From contig NZ_CP104002.1 of assembly GCF_029201565.1 (NCBI RefSeq), forward strand, positions 2,063,001-2,127,000: DNA of 64,000 nt. Reading direction: 5' to 3'. A program made the translations under genes and the position numbers. The DNA is from Devosia sp. SD17-2. Its GTDB lineage: Bacteria; Pseudomonadota; Alphaproteobacteria; Rhizobiales; Devosiaceae. The number at the start of each line of letters is the position of its first letter. Positions within the stretch are counted from its first letter, which is position 1. The notes under the pieces are model-generated. The model saw only the letters and a program-made list of their open reading frames with translations. It did no database searches and had not been told where the DNA came from. Shown here in pieces: positions 56,039 through 64,000 of the stretch.

Positions 56039-56101
56039 CCGTCCAAGCACACCAGCCACACAGCCATTTCTCTCAAGCATCTGAATAATAGGGGAAACCT
56101 A

Positions 56102-57511
56102 ATGACTACCGGAGCAGACATTATCCAGCGCATGAAAGACGAGAACATCAAGTATCTCGACGTGCGCTTCACTGACCTGCGCGGCAAGCTGCAGCACGTT
56201 ACCATGGACGCTTCGGTCGTTGATGCCGACATGTTCGAAGATGGCGTGATGTTCGACGGCTCCTCCATTGCTGGCTGGAAGGCCATCAATGAGTCCGACA
56301 TGGTGCTGATGCCCGATCCGAACTCGGCCTATATCGACCCGTTCTTCGCGGCCTCGACCCTCGCCATCAACTGCGACATTCTCGAGCCGGCCACCTATCA
56401 GCCCTATAACCGTGACCCGCGCTCGATCGCCAAGAAGGCCGAAGCCCTGGTCAAGTCGTCCGGTGTTGGCGACACGGTGGTGTTCGGCCCGGAACCCGAA
56501 TTCTTCGTCTTTGACGATGTGAAGTACTCGACGTCGACCTACAAGGTCGGTTTCCAGGTCGACGCTTCCGAACTGCCGACCAACAATGACGCCGAATATG
56601 AGCATGGCAACAACGGCCATCACATCGGCCTCAAGAAGGGCTACTTCCCGGTTCCGCCGCTGGACAGCGCCCAGGACATGCGCGGCGAGATGCTCGAGGC
56701 GATGGGCCAGATGGGCGTCATCATCGAAAAGCACCACCACGAAGTGGCGTCGGCCCAGCACGAGCTCGGCCTCAAGTACAAGCAGATGATCGCGTCGGCT
56801 GACGACGTGCTGATCTACAAGTATGCCGTCCAGCAGGTCGCCAATTCCTACGGCAAGACCGCCACCTTCCTGCCGAAGCCGGTCTATGGCGACAATGGCT
56901 CGGGCATGCACTGCCACATGTCGATCTGGAAGGACGGCAAGCCGCTGTTCGCCGGCGACCAGTATGCCGGCCTGTCGATGGACTGCCTCTACTACATCGG
57001 CGGCGTCATCAAGCATGCCAAGGCGATCAACGCCTTCACCAACCCGACCACCAACTCCTACAAGCGTCTGGTGCCCGGCTTTGAAGCTCCGGTTCTGCTG
57101 GCCTACTCGGCCCGTAACCGTTCGGCTTCCTGCCGTATCCCCTTCGGCCAGTCGCCGAAGTCCAAGCGCGTCGAAGTGCGTTTCCCCGATCCGCTGGCCA
57201 ACCCGTACCTGGCGTACACCGCGCTGCTGATGGCCGGCCTCGACGGCATCAAGAACAAGATCCACCCGGGTGAGCCGATGGACAAGGATCTGTACGAGCT
57301 GCCGAAGGACGAACTCAAGGATATCCCGACTGTTTCCGGTTCGCTCCGCGAGGCTCTCGAGAACCTCGACAAGGACCGCGACTTCCTCAAGGTCGGTGGC
57401 GTCATGGATGATGATTTCATCAACGCCTATATCGACCTCAAGATGGCGGAAGTTCTCCGTGTCGAAATGACCCCTCATCCGGTCGAATACGAAATGTACT
57501 ACTCCGCCTGA
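56102..57511 (+). CDS. glnA: Glutamine synthetase type I
   Basis: A 469-residue GSI that makes glutamine from glutamate, ammonium and ATP as a dodecamer. Signatures are [18 protein letters not shown] (beta-Grasp), [30 protein letters not shown] and the ATP-binding region [20 protein letters not shown]. The adenylylation site Tyr398 lies in [10 protein letters not shown], so activity should be controlled by GlnE. AGGGGAAA precedes the ATG. Cotranscribed with glnB, with a strong terminator after it. Confidence 0.98.
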   Translation: MTTGADIIQRMKDENIKYLDVRFTDLRGKLQHVTMDASVVDADMFEDGVMFDGSSIAGWKAINESDMVLMPDPNSAYIDPFFAASTLAINCDILEPATYQPYNRDPRSIAKKAEALVKSSGVGDTVVFGPEPEFFVFDDVKYSTSTYKVGFQVDASELPTNNDAEYEHGNNGHHIGLKKGYFPVPPLDSAQDMRGEMLEAMGQMGVIIEKHHHEVASAQHELGLKYKQMIASADDVLIYKYAVQQVANSYGKTATFLPKPVYGDNGSGMHCHMSIWKDGKPLFAGDQYAGLSMDCLYYIGGVIKHAKAINAFTNPTTNSYKRLVPGFEAPVLLAYSARNRSASCRIPFGQSPKSKRVEVRFPDPLANPYLAYTALLMAGLDGIKNKIHPGEPMDKDLYELPKDELKDIPTVSGSLREALENLDKDRDFLKVGGVMDDDFINAYIDLKMAEVLRVEMTPHPVEYEMYYSA

Positions 57512-57530
57512 TTGGCGCGAGCGAAACGAG

Positions 57531-57560
57531 AAAGGGCCCTTAGGGGCCCTTTTGCTTTTT
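57531..57560 (+). terminator. Terminator of glnBA
   Basis: AAAGGGCCC-TTAG-GGGCCCTTT followed by TGCTTTTTT. Confidence 0.85.
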
Positions 57561-57636
57561 TGGCGCATGGTCTGGCGAGGGGGGCTCGCAGGCTCTATGT
57601 GTTGGGCGGAATCACTGTCTGGTTCGGGAGCACGCC

Positions 57637-59103
57637 ATGTCGCAGGCCGATATTCTTCTCAGCCCTCAGGAAATGGCGCAGGCCGATCGCCTTGCCGTGG
57701 CCGGCGGGATGCGCTCGTTCCGACTGATGGAAGCGGCCGGCAAGGCCGTGATGGAAGCGATCATCGAGCGCTATTACCAGCGCTCCGTGCTCGTGTTGTG
57801 CGGGCTGGGAAACAATGGCGGCGACGGGTTCATCGTGGCGCGGCTGCTGCAGCAGCGGGGCTGGCCGGTGCAGGTGCGCCTCCTTGGCAATCGCGCTGAT
57901 CTCAAGGGGGATGCGGCGCAGGCGGCTGAGCTCTGGACCGGCCGCTGCGACGAGCCTACGCCCAAGGATATTCGCGACGCTGATCTCGTGGTCGACGCCA
58001 TGGTAGGGGCCGGGCTCGATCGGGATCTGACGGGCGCCTATGCCGACATGGTCAATGCCGTGAACGACTCGAGCCTGCCGGTGGTCAGTATCGACGTGCC
58101 GAGCGGCATCGACGGGGCGACCGGGGCCATTCGGGGTGCGGCGATGATCGCCGACATGACCATCACCTTTTTCCGGCTCAAGCCGGGCCATCTGCTGCTC
58201 CCGGGGCGGCAGCATTGCGGCGAGGTGGTCCTGGCCGAGATCGGCATTCCTGAAGCCGTGCTGGACAAGATTGGTGCGCAGGCCTGGCAGAATACGCCGG
58301 CGCTGTGGTCGCTTCCGAGTGCCCTTGCCGATGGCCATAAATTCGACCGCGGGCACGTGGCTGTGGTCTCGGGCGGTGTGCTGGAGACCGGGGCGGCGCG
58401 GCTCGCAGCCTATGGCGCGTTTCGGGCCGGAGCAGGGCTTGTGTCGCTGGCCGGCGATACCGAGGCGTTACGGGTTCACGCCAACCATGTCACCTCCATC
58501 ATGCTCAAGCCGGCCGAAGGTGCCGAGGGACTGAGGCAGCTGCTCGAGGACCGGCGGATCAATGCGGTCGTTATCGGCCCAGCGGCGGGTGTGGGCGAAG
58601 AAACGCGGGACAAGGTGGAGGCGGTGCTGGCGTCGGGGGCAGCCGTCGTGCTCGATGCTGGCGGCATCACCAGCTTTGCCGAGCACAGCGAAGCGCTGTT
58701 TGAGGCTATCCATGCAGCCGATCGCCCGGTGGTGCTGACGCCGCATGATGGCGAATTCCAGAGGCTGTTCGGCGACGTGCCCGGCGGAAAGCTGGAGCGC
58801 GCGCGGGCGGCTGCGGCCCATTCCGGAGCGGTCATCCTGCTCAAGGGCAGCGACACGGTGATCGCGGCACCCGATGGCCGCGCGGCGATCAATGCCAATG
58901 CGCCGACCTGGCTAGGAACGGCCGGGGCCGGGGATGTGCTGGCCGGGATCGTTGCCGGGCTGATGGGGCAGGGCATGAGCGGTTTCGAGGCCGCGTGCGC
59001 CGGGGTCTGGCTGCATGCCGAGGCCGCGAACCGCTTTGGCGGGCCTGGCATGCTGAGCGAAGATCTGCCGCTGCTGCTTCCGGGCGTGCTTGTAGGGCTT
59101 TGA
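57637..59103 (+). CDS. nnr: Bifunctional NAD(P)H-hydrate epimerase / ADP-dependent dehydratase
   Basis: A 488-residue fusion that repairs hydrated NADH and NADPH. The N-terminal epimerase (about 1-215) has [36 protein letters not shown] and [13 protein letters not shown]. The C-terminal kinase-like dehydratase (about 225-488) has [45 protein letters not shown] and [21 protein letters not shown] with the catalytic Asp. It follows glnA closely in many Alphaproteobacteria. Confidence 0.94.
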   Translation: MSQADILLSPQEMAQADRLAVAGGMRSFRLMEAAGKAVMEAIIERYYQRSVLVLCGLGNNGGDGFIVARLLQQRGWPVQVRLLGNRADLKGDAAQAAELWTGRCDEPTPKDIRDADLVVDAMVGAGLDRDLTGAYADMVNAVNDSSLPVVSIDVPSGIDGATGAIRGAAMIADMTITFFRLKPGHLLLPGRQHCGEVVLAEIGIPEAVLDKIGAQAWQNTPALWSLPSALADGHKFDRGHVAVVSGGVLETGAARLAAYGAFRAGAGLVSLAGDTEALRVHANHVTSIMLKPAEGAEGLRQLLEDRRINAVVIGPAAGVGEETRDKVEAVLASGAAVVLDAGGITSFAEHSEALFEAIHAADRPVVLTPHDGEFQRLFGDVPGGKLERARAAAAHSGAVILLKGSDTVIAAPDGRAAINANAPTWLGTAGAGDVLAGIVAGLMGQGMSGFEAACAGVWLHAEAANRFGGPGMLSEDLPLLLPGVLVGL

Positions 59104-59123
59104 GGCGTCCTGAAGGGGAGTGC

Positions 59124-59270
59124 TGGAGCGGGGCGATTTTTTGGCCGAGAAGGCCATGAGAGCTGCGCTCGAATGGCGGGGTATTTCTTCATTGTAACCC
59201 CCACCTCAGCGCCGCTACGGCCTTGCGGCCTAGCTTTGCTATCCTCCCCCTGACAAGGGGGAGGGATGCG
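59124..59270. repeat. Composite intergenic repeat: family C then family A long form
   Basis: Positions 59124-59176 are the inverted copy of 42995-43040 (the 33-nt core from GCCGAGAAGG to GCTCGAATGG has a single mismatch). Positions 59199-59270 are a long family A copy with internal hairpin GGCC-TTGC-GGCC and stem CCTCCCCCTG-ACA-AGGGGGAGG. Confidence 0.65.
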
Positions 59271-59291
59271 CAGGTGCCGATGGATCGTAGA

Positions 59292-60548
59292 TCAGTCCCA
59301 GCGGACCATGAGCTTTTCGAGGCCGTGGAAGTGATAGACGTCGCCGTAGCGGGGCTGTTCGGCAAGGCGAAGTTTGGGCAGGCGCCGGAAGAGCGTCGAC
59401 ATGGATTCCTGCAATTCAATGCGCGCGAGCGGCGCGCCGATGCAGAAGTGAATGCCCGCGCCGAAGCTGACATTGGCGCCATCGGTGCGGAAGGGATCAA
59501 ACGTACCGGCATTGGCAAAGCGCGAGGGGTCGCGGTTGGCGGCGCCAAGCATGAGGCCGATCACGTCACCACGGCGTAACGGGATGCCCTCGTAATCCAT
59601 GTCGTGCAGGGCATAGCGGGTGAAGAGATGGAGCGGCGCGTCGAAGCGCAGGCATTCTTCCACGGTTGCTTCTGCCTGCTCGGGCGTCGCGAACAGGGTT
59701 TTGGGATCAAGCCCGCTTTCGAGGATGGATTTAACGCCGTTGCCCGTGGTGTGCACCGTGGCTTCATGTCCGGCATTGAGCAGGAGGATTGCGGTCGACA
59801 TCACCTCGTCGTCGGTGAGCTTTTCGCCGCCCTGCTCAGTGGTGAGCATGTGGGTGAGGAGATCCTCGCGCGGGGCCTTGCGACGCTCGGCAATGACAGT
59901 GCGCAGATAGTCCATGAACTCGGCTGCGGCCTGGTTGGCGTCGAGCTCGGTCTCGTGGGTGACGCCGAACATGTACATGGTCACCATGCGGTTGGACCAG
60001 TTCAGGAGTTGCGGAGCCATCTCTGCCGGCAGGCCGATCATCTCGGCGATGACAATGGCCGGGATGGGGGCCGCAAAAGCCTTGATGAGATCGACGCTCT
60101 CCTCGCCCTCAAAGCCGTCGATGATCTCATTGGCCAGCTGATTGATGCGCGGGCGCAATTGCTCGACCTGGCGCGAGACGAAGGCGCGGTTGACCAGCAT
60201 GCGCAGCCGCGTGTGGGCAGGCGCCTCCAGATTGAGCAGCGAGTATTTTTCCGTCAGGTCGAAGTCGGCAACATGCGGCTTGGGCTCGGGCAGGCCGATT
60301 TCCTCGCGACTGGCGATATGCAGGATATCCCGGCCGAAGCGCTTGTCGCGTAACAGGGAGCTGACGGATTTGAAGCCGGCGAAGCACCAGTGGCCGTATT
60401 CCTCCCAGAAGAAGGCCGGCTCGCTGGTGTTGCGCTGTTCATAGAAGGGGTAGGGGTTTTGGAAAAACGCAGGGTCCTTGGGGTTGGCACTGGCCCTGCG
60501 GTTGGCGGGGACGTCTGTGATAGGCTTGATCTGGATAATGGCGGCCAT
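59292..60548 (-). CDS. Cytochrome P450
   Basis: A 418-residue soluble bacterial P450. The heme thiolate is Cys369 in SFGAGIHFCIGAPLAR, and the ExxR motif is ECLR (E298-R301) followed by the PERF-like FDPFRTDG region. The I-helix oxygen-activation motif reads NAGHEATVH (A259-T264), so the usual Thr after the acidic residue is Ala, with Thr one place later. No signal peptide or fused reductase. No ferredoxin or ferredoxin reductase gene is adjacent. Substrate unknown; the LNLEAPAHTRLR segment is standard for class I enzymes. Confidence 0.93.
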   Translation of the reverse strand: MAAIIQIKPITDVPANRRASANPKDPAFFQNPYPFYEQRNTSEPAFFWEEYGHWCFAGFKSVSSLLRDKRFGRDILHIASREEIGLPEPKPHVADFDLTEKYSLLNLEAPAHTRLRMLVNRAFVSRQVEQLRPRINQLANEIIDGFEGEESVDLIKAFAAPIPAIVIAEMIGLPAEMAPQLLNWSNRMVTMYMFGVTHETELDANQAAAEFMDYLRTVIAERRKAPREDLLTHMLTTEQGGEKLTDDEVMSTAILLLNAGHEATVHTTGNGVKSILESGLDPKTLFATPEQAEATVEECLRFDAPLHLFTRYALHDMDYEGIPLRRGDVIGLMLGAANRDPSRFANAGTFDPFRTDGANVSFGAGIHFCIGAPLARIELQESMSTLFRRLPKLRLAEQPRYGDVYHFHGLEKLMVRWD

Positions 60549-60698
60549 GATTGTCCGGAGGGCTAAACTGGGTTCATCTTATGCCCTGCCGCAGGGGGTG
60601 GAAATAAAACGTGCAGGTACCGGGAAAAAAGTCACAGCAATTAGTCGAGGCGGGGCCGGTGCATTCGTTGGCGAGGTATCCAACAATGGAGATGGGAC

Positions 60699-61091
60699 AT
60701 GAAATTCCTTTGCCTCTTCTACTTCGCCCCTGATGCTTTCGCCGGTGTCAGTGCCGACGAGATGGCCCGTATCGATGATGCCACGATCGAACATGACCAG
60801 AAGCTGCGGGCCGCCGGGCATCTGCTCTATGCGTCGCCGCTTGTGGATGTTTCAGACGAAGTCAGCATCGACCGCCGGCCGGTCCGGATGGCGGAGACCG
60901 ACGGACCCTATTCGGAAAGCAAGGAAGTGCTGGGCGGGGTCGTGCTGCTCGAAGCCGGCAGCGTTGCGGAGGCGCAGGCGCTCTTTTCTGATGATCCGAT
61001 CGCAGGATACGCCCGCATTCAAATTCGTGCCCTGCGCGATGATGACCGGCATAGCCAGACCGGAGAAGGGCGGCCGGCGCCGCTGCTCTGA
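60699..61091 (+). CDS. YciI-like (DGPF-type) protein
   Basis: A 130-residue protein with the YCII/DGPF fold: MKFLCLFYFAPDAFAGVSAD at the start and the family motif ETDGPYSESKEVLGGVVLLE (DGPF-like) in the middle. Ferredoxin-like small proteins of this type have unknown function and are sometimes next to ECF sigma factors; none is visible here. GGAGATGGGAC lies before the ATG. Divergent from the P450 gene, 150 bp away. Confidence 0.8.
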   Translation: MKFLCLFYFAPDAFAGVSADEMARIDDATIEHDQKLRAAGHLLYASPLVDVSDEVSIDRRPVRMAETDGPYSESKEVLGGVVLLEAGSVAEAQALFSDDPIAGYARIQIRALRDDDRHSQTGEGRPAPLL

Positions 61092-61217
61092 GCGCCGTGG
61101 CGTGGGGGACGGGCAGGGCGCTCGTCCCCTTCGGGGCACATTGGCGGCAAAAAGCCTTGGCAAGCGGGCCGCAATGATGTCTTGAAGGCAGTCAAACGCG
61201 ACTGAGGATTTCTACAA

Positions 61218-61445
61218 TTGAGCGATATCACCGTTTCAGCTGCCATTGAGGCCATCTACGCCTCCATCCGGAACGACAACGAGGAGCTCGACCTGCACAT
61301 GGCCGCGCTCAAGAGCGCCATGGCCAAGGAGGGTGTGAGCGAGGCGGTGTTCGAGACCAGCAAGCTGGCCCAGCCGAACCGCCAGGGCCGCAAGCTGATG
61401 CAGGCCTATTTCAAAAAGAAGGGCATCGCCATCTCGTTTGCCTGA
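61218..61445 (+). CDS. Small conserved-type protein of unknown function
   Basis: A 75-residue ORF starting at TTG 61218, with GAGGA nine bases upstream. The sequence is helical and charged, with even codon use: IEAIYASIRNDNEELDLHMA and FETSKLAQPNRQGRKLMQAY. No signal peptide, membrane helix or metal motif. I do not recognise a family. It lies upstream of clpP but a separate promoter intervenes. Confidence 0.65.
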   Translation: MSDITVSAAIEAIYASIRNDNEELDLHMAALKSAMAKEGVSEAVFETSKLAQPNRQGRKLMQAYFKKKGIAISFA

Positions 61446-61505
61446 TCGGTGGGAGGAAAAGGCGAACGTCGTGTTCACCTTATCTTCAAGGCGGGGGCTT
61501 CTTCT

Positions 61506-61537
61506 ATTGAAGCTTGCCCCATTGCCGCCTATCTGTG
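61506..61537 (+). promoter_or_regulatory. RpoH (heat-shock) type promoter of clpP
   Basis: ATTGAA (61506-61511) and CCTATCTGTG (61528-61537). Counting from ATTG the spacer is 18, fitting the alphaproteobacterial heat-shock pattern CTTG-N17/18-CYTATNTNNG with one mismatch. It lies 170 bp upstream of clpP. Confidence 0.55.
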
Positions 61538-61705
61538 CCTTTACCGCCCGTTAAGGCGGTTCGCCTGCAATCGGCCTGTCGCGCCGATTCGATTTTCGAC
61601 ACGTCACGCTGCCCTGCCACACTGCGTTCGGGGGCAAAGACGTGGTTCAACCAGTTTAGCTCGCCACCCGTCATGCGACGCGGGAAGGGAGCCAAGGGGC
61701 AAAAT

Positions 61706-62335
61706 ATGCGGGATCCGCACGATCTTTACATGAATACGCTCGTACCCATGGTGGTCGAGCAGTCGAACCGTGGCGAACGCGCTTTCGATATCTATTCGCG
61801 CCTGCTGCGTGAGCGTATCATCTTCGTGACCGGTGTCGTCGAAGACAATATGGCTTCGCTGATCGTGGCGCAGCTGCTGTTCCTCGAATCAGAGAACCCG
61901 AAAAAAGAAATCGCCATGTACATCAACTCGCCTGGTGGCGTGGTGACGTCCGGCCTTTCGATCTACGACACGATGCAGTTTATCCGTCCGGCCGTGGCCA
62001 CCATGGTGATGGGCCAGGCGGCATCGATGGGCTCACTGCTGCTTGCAGCCGGTGAAGCGGGCATGCGCACCTCGCTGCCGAACTCGCGCGTGATGGTTCA
62101 CCAGCCGTCCGGCGGCTTCCAGGGTCAGGTCACCGACATCCTGATTCATGCTAAGGAAGTCGAGGGTTTGAAGCGCCGTCTTAATCAAATCTATGAGAAG
62201 CACACTGGGCGTACATACGAGGAAATCGAGTCCGCTCTCGAGCGTGATCGCTTCCTCAGCCCGGAAGAAGCCAAGACCTTCGGCCTTATCGACAGCGTGT
62301 TTGAGAAGCGCGCCGTTCCGGAGACTCCGGTCTGA
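61706..62335 (+). CDS. clpP: ATP-dependent Clp protease proteolytic subunit
   Basis: From ATG 61706 (AAGGGG seven bases upstream) a 209-residue ClpP. The frame is open far upstream, but homology begins near [20 protein letters not shown]. The catalytic Ser107 is in [10 protein letters not shown], His132 in [12 protein letters not shown], and Asp is near 181 in [11 protein letters not shown]. The tetradecamer degrades substrates fed by ClpX, encoded next. A heat-shock type promoter is upstream. Confidence 0.97.
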   Translation: MRDPHDLYMNTLVPMVVEQSNRGERAFDIYSRLLRERIIFVTGVVEDNMASLIVAQLLFLESENPKKEIAMYINSPGGVVTSGLSIYDTMQFIRPAVATMVMGQAASMGSLLLAAGEAGMRTSLPNSRVMVHQPSGGFQGQVTDILIHAKEVEGLKRRLNQIYEKHTGRTYEEIESALERDRFLSPEEAKTFGLIDSVFEKRAVPETPV

Positions 62336-62506
62336 TCTGGTCGTTAATCACGATACCTGTGCGCCGTGGAGTGTGATCCGGGTGCAATTGCATGGAGCCG
62401 GAACGGCCTTTAAGGTCGTTTCGGCTTAGACTTTCTTTATGTCTTGGGCGTTACCGTTTTCGATAACGCTTGATTTTGGGGGCCCTTAGCCCCCGGGAGT
62501 GACTGG

Positions 62507-63784
62507 ATGTCCAAAGAGACAACAAACGGCGAAACCTCGAAGAACACGCTTTACTGCTCGTTCTGCGGGAAATCCCAGCACGAGGTTCGCAAGCTGATCG
62601 CCGGGCCGACCGTGTTCATCTGCGATGAATGCGTCGAGCTGTGCATGGACATCATCCGTGAAGAGAACAAGACCTCCATGGTCAAGTCCTCCGACGGGGT
62701 GCCCACCCCAGCTGAAATCTGCAAGGTGCTGGACGATTACGTCATCGGCCAGTTCCGCGCCAAGCGCGTGCTGTCCGTGGCGGTGCACAACCACTACAAG
62801 CGCCTGCACCATGCGACCAAGAACCAGGACGTGGAGCTTTCCAAGTCCAACATCCTGCTGATCGGTCCCACCGGTTCGGGCAAGACGCTGCTGGCCCAGA
62901 CGCTGGCACGCATCCTCGACGTGCCGTTCACCATGGCTGACGCGACCACGCTGACCGAAGCCGGCTATGTCGGCGAGGACGTGGAAAACATCATCCTCAA
63001 GCTGCTCCAGGCTGCCGACTACAATGTCGAGAAGGCCCAGCGCGGCATCGTCTACATCGACGAAGTCGACAAGATCTCGCGCAAGTCGGACAATCCGTCG
63101 ATAACAAGGGACGTGTCGGGCGAAGGCGTGCAGCAGGCACTGCTCAAGATCATGGAAGGCACCGTTGCCTCTGTGCCTCCGCAGGGCGGCCGCAAGCATC
63201 CGCAGCAGGAATTCCTGCAGGTCGACACGACGAACATCCTGTTTATCTGCGGCGGCGCCTTTGCCGGCCTCGAGAAGATCATCTCTGCGCGTGGTGAAGG
63301 CTCGGGCATCGGCTTTGCAGCTACCGTGAAGGATCCGCAGGATCGTCGCGTTGGCGATCTGCTCAAGGACGTGGCACCGGAAGATCTGGTGCGTTTCGGC
63401 CTGATCCCGGAATTCATCGGTCGTCTGCCGGTCCTTGCGACCCTCGAAGACCTCGATATCCCGGCCCTGATCGAAATCCTGACGGCGCCGAAGAACGCCC
63501 TGGTGCGCCAGTACCAGCGTCTGTTCCAGATGGAAGAGGTCGAACTGACCTTCCACGAGGATGCGCTCAAGGCGATCGCCGAGAAGGCTATCGAGCGCAA
63601 GACCGGCGCGCGCGGCCTGCGCTCGATCATGGAAGCGATCCTGCTCGACACAATGTACGACCTGCCTTCGCTCGAAGGCGTGGAAGAAGTGGTGATCTCG
63701 GAAGAAGTGGTGAAGGGTCGCGATGTGCGCCCGCTCTACATCTATTCCGAGCGCAAGAAGGAAGACATGCCTGCCGGGGCCTGA
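62507..63784 (+). CDS. clpX: ATP-dependent Clp protease ATP-binding subunit ClpX
   Basis: A 425-residue AAA+ unfoldase. The N-terminal zinc-binding domain has four Cys (CSFCGKS ... [10 protein letters not shown], residues 19-46). Walker A is [16 protein letters not shown] and Walker [12 protein letters not shown], with the [12 protein letters not shown] and [12 protein letters not shown] segments of ClpX. The GFGA-type pore and IGF loop for ClpP docking are in place. It follows clpP by 171 bp, and a terminator follows. Confidence 0.98.
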   Translation: MSKETTNGETSKNTLYCSFCGKSQHEVRKLIAGPTVFICDECVELCMDIIREENKTSMVKSSDGVPTPAEICKVLDDYVIGQFRAKRVLSVAVHNHYKRLHHATKNQDVELSKSNILLIGPTGSGKTLLAQTLARILDVPFTMADATTLTEAGYVGEDVENIILKLLQAADYNVEKAQRGIVYIDEVDKISRKSDNPSITRDVSGEGVQQALLKIMEGTVASVPPQGGRKHPQQEFLQVDTTNILFICGGAFAGLEKIISARGEGSGIGFAATVKDPQDRRVGDLLKDVAPEDLVRFGLIPEFIGRLPVLATLEDLDIPALIEILTAPKNALVRQYQRLFQMEEVELTFHEDALKAIAEKAIERKTGARGLRSIMEAILLDTMYDLPSLEGVEEVVISEEVVKGRDVRPLYIYSERKKEDMPAGA

Positions 63785-63807
63785 TTGTCCCGACAGAGAA
63801 GTCATTG

Positions 63808-63840
63808 ATGGCCTCCGGCTCGCGCCGGGGGCCATTTTGC
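63808..63840 (+). terminator. Terminator of clpX
   Basis: ATGGCCTCCGGC-TCGC-GCCGGGGGCCAT with one T-G pair, followed by TTTT. Confidence 0.75.
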
Positions 63841-63959
63841 ATCGACAAGAGAAAAATCCACGATATCAACGGTGTGCCTTAGGCACACAGGTGTTTTCGG
63901 GATTATCACATATCTCCTGTGCGTAGCCCGTTTGGTCGTCACAAAAGCTCCAACCGTGA

Positions 63960-63990
63960 CTTGCGGAGCCCCTCCTGAGCCCTATTTATT
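63960..63990 (+). promoter_or_regulatory. RpoH-type promoter pointing out of the window (probably lon)
   Basis: CTTG (63960-63963), exactly 17 bases, then CCTATTTATT (63981-63990), which matches CTTG-N17/18-CYTATNTNNG except for the last base. The gene it serves is beyond the window; lon normally follows clpX. Confidence 0.55.
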
Positions 63991-64000
63991 AACCTGAATC

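Noticed and set aside
59292-61091. P450 plus YciI-like protein as a small metabolic cluster
   Set aside because: They are divergent, with no redox partner, tailoring enzyme, transporter or regulator nearby; nothing supports a shared pathway.

Overview
The window is about 64 kb of GC-rich alphaproteobacterial chromosome, densely packed with housekeeping genes. The order tolC-popZ-valS, the argS-SPOR-scpAB-tatABC-serS-surE-NlpD-like-yajC-secDF run, a periplasmic ExoR-type Sel1 protein, a fused SecDF, the glnB-glnA pair, clpP-clpX and DUF1127-type small ORFs all point to Hyphomicrobiales (Rhizobiales). A Devosia-like member is my best guess, from gene order and general character only; no 16S gene is present. 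I see no insertion sequence, prophage, CRISPR array, integrase or antibiotic-resistance island.

Layout. 1-5.1 kb: 3' part of a TolC-family channel, popZ, valS. 5.2-11.2 kb: MsbA-like ABC exporter (-), exoR-like gene (+), then a minus-strand group xthA / serine hydrolase / erpA-type Fe-S carrier. 11.3-24 kb (+): dgt, argS, SPOR protein, scpA, scpB, tatA, tatB, tatC, serS, surE and an NlpD/DipM-like LysM-LytM lipoprotein. 24-29.4 kb: DUF815 ATPase (-), yajC, secDF, a Mth938-domain protein and a squalene/phytoene-synthase-like protein. 29.5-38.5 kb (mostly -): hotdog thioesterase, trmFO, DJ-1/PfpI protein, two tiny ORFs, uvrA, rhodanese, acetyl-CoA hydrolase/CoA-transferase. 38.8-53.5 kb: ssb, aldo/keto reductase, orphan family-5 substrate-binding protein, dtd (-), a small exported protein (-), MMPL/RND transporter (-), secretory lipase-like hydrolase, gyrA, DUF805 protein (-), MFS transporter, coaD, cyclophilin. 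53.7-64 kb: tig (-), tRNA-Leu(UAG) (-), glnB-glnA, bifunctional NAD(P)HX repair enzyme, cytochrome P450 (-), YciI-like protein, small conserved-type ORF, clpP, clpX, then a promoter pointing out of the window.

The most informative signals are regulatory. Two perfect direct-repeat LexA boxes (GAAC-N7-GAAC) lie upstream of uvrA and ssb; the ssb one sits on the -10 of a good sigma-70 promoter. A near-perfect sigma-54 promoter precedes glnB-glnA. Heat-shock (RpoH)-type promoters precede clpP and lie at the very end of the window, where lon would be expected. A CtrA-like box flanked by GANTC sites precedes popZ. So the window contains parts of the SOS, nitrogen, heat-shock and cell-cycle regulons, readable from sequence alone.

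Intergenic gaps carry several families of short palindromic repeats, some with an internal hairpin whose arms change while pairing is kept. Among proteins, the oddities are a GyrA with an unusual quinolone-pocket segment, a LytM domain lacking zinc ligands, a P450 with AGHEAT instead of AGHETT, and an orphan peptide-binding protein behind a palindromic operator-like site. I found no convincing multi-gene system that looks previously undescribed.
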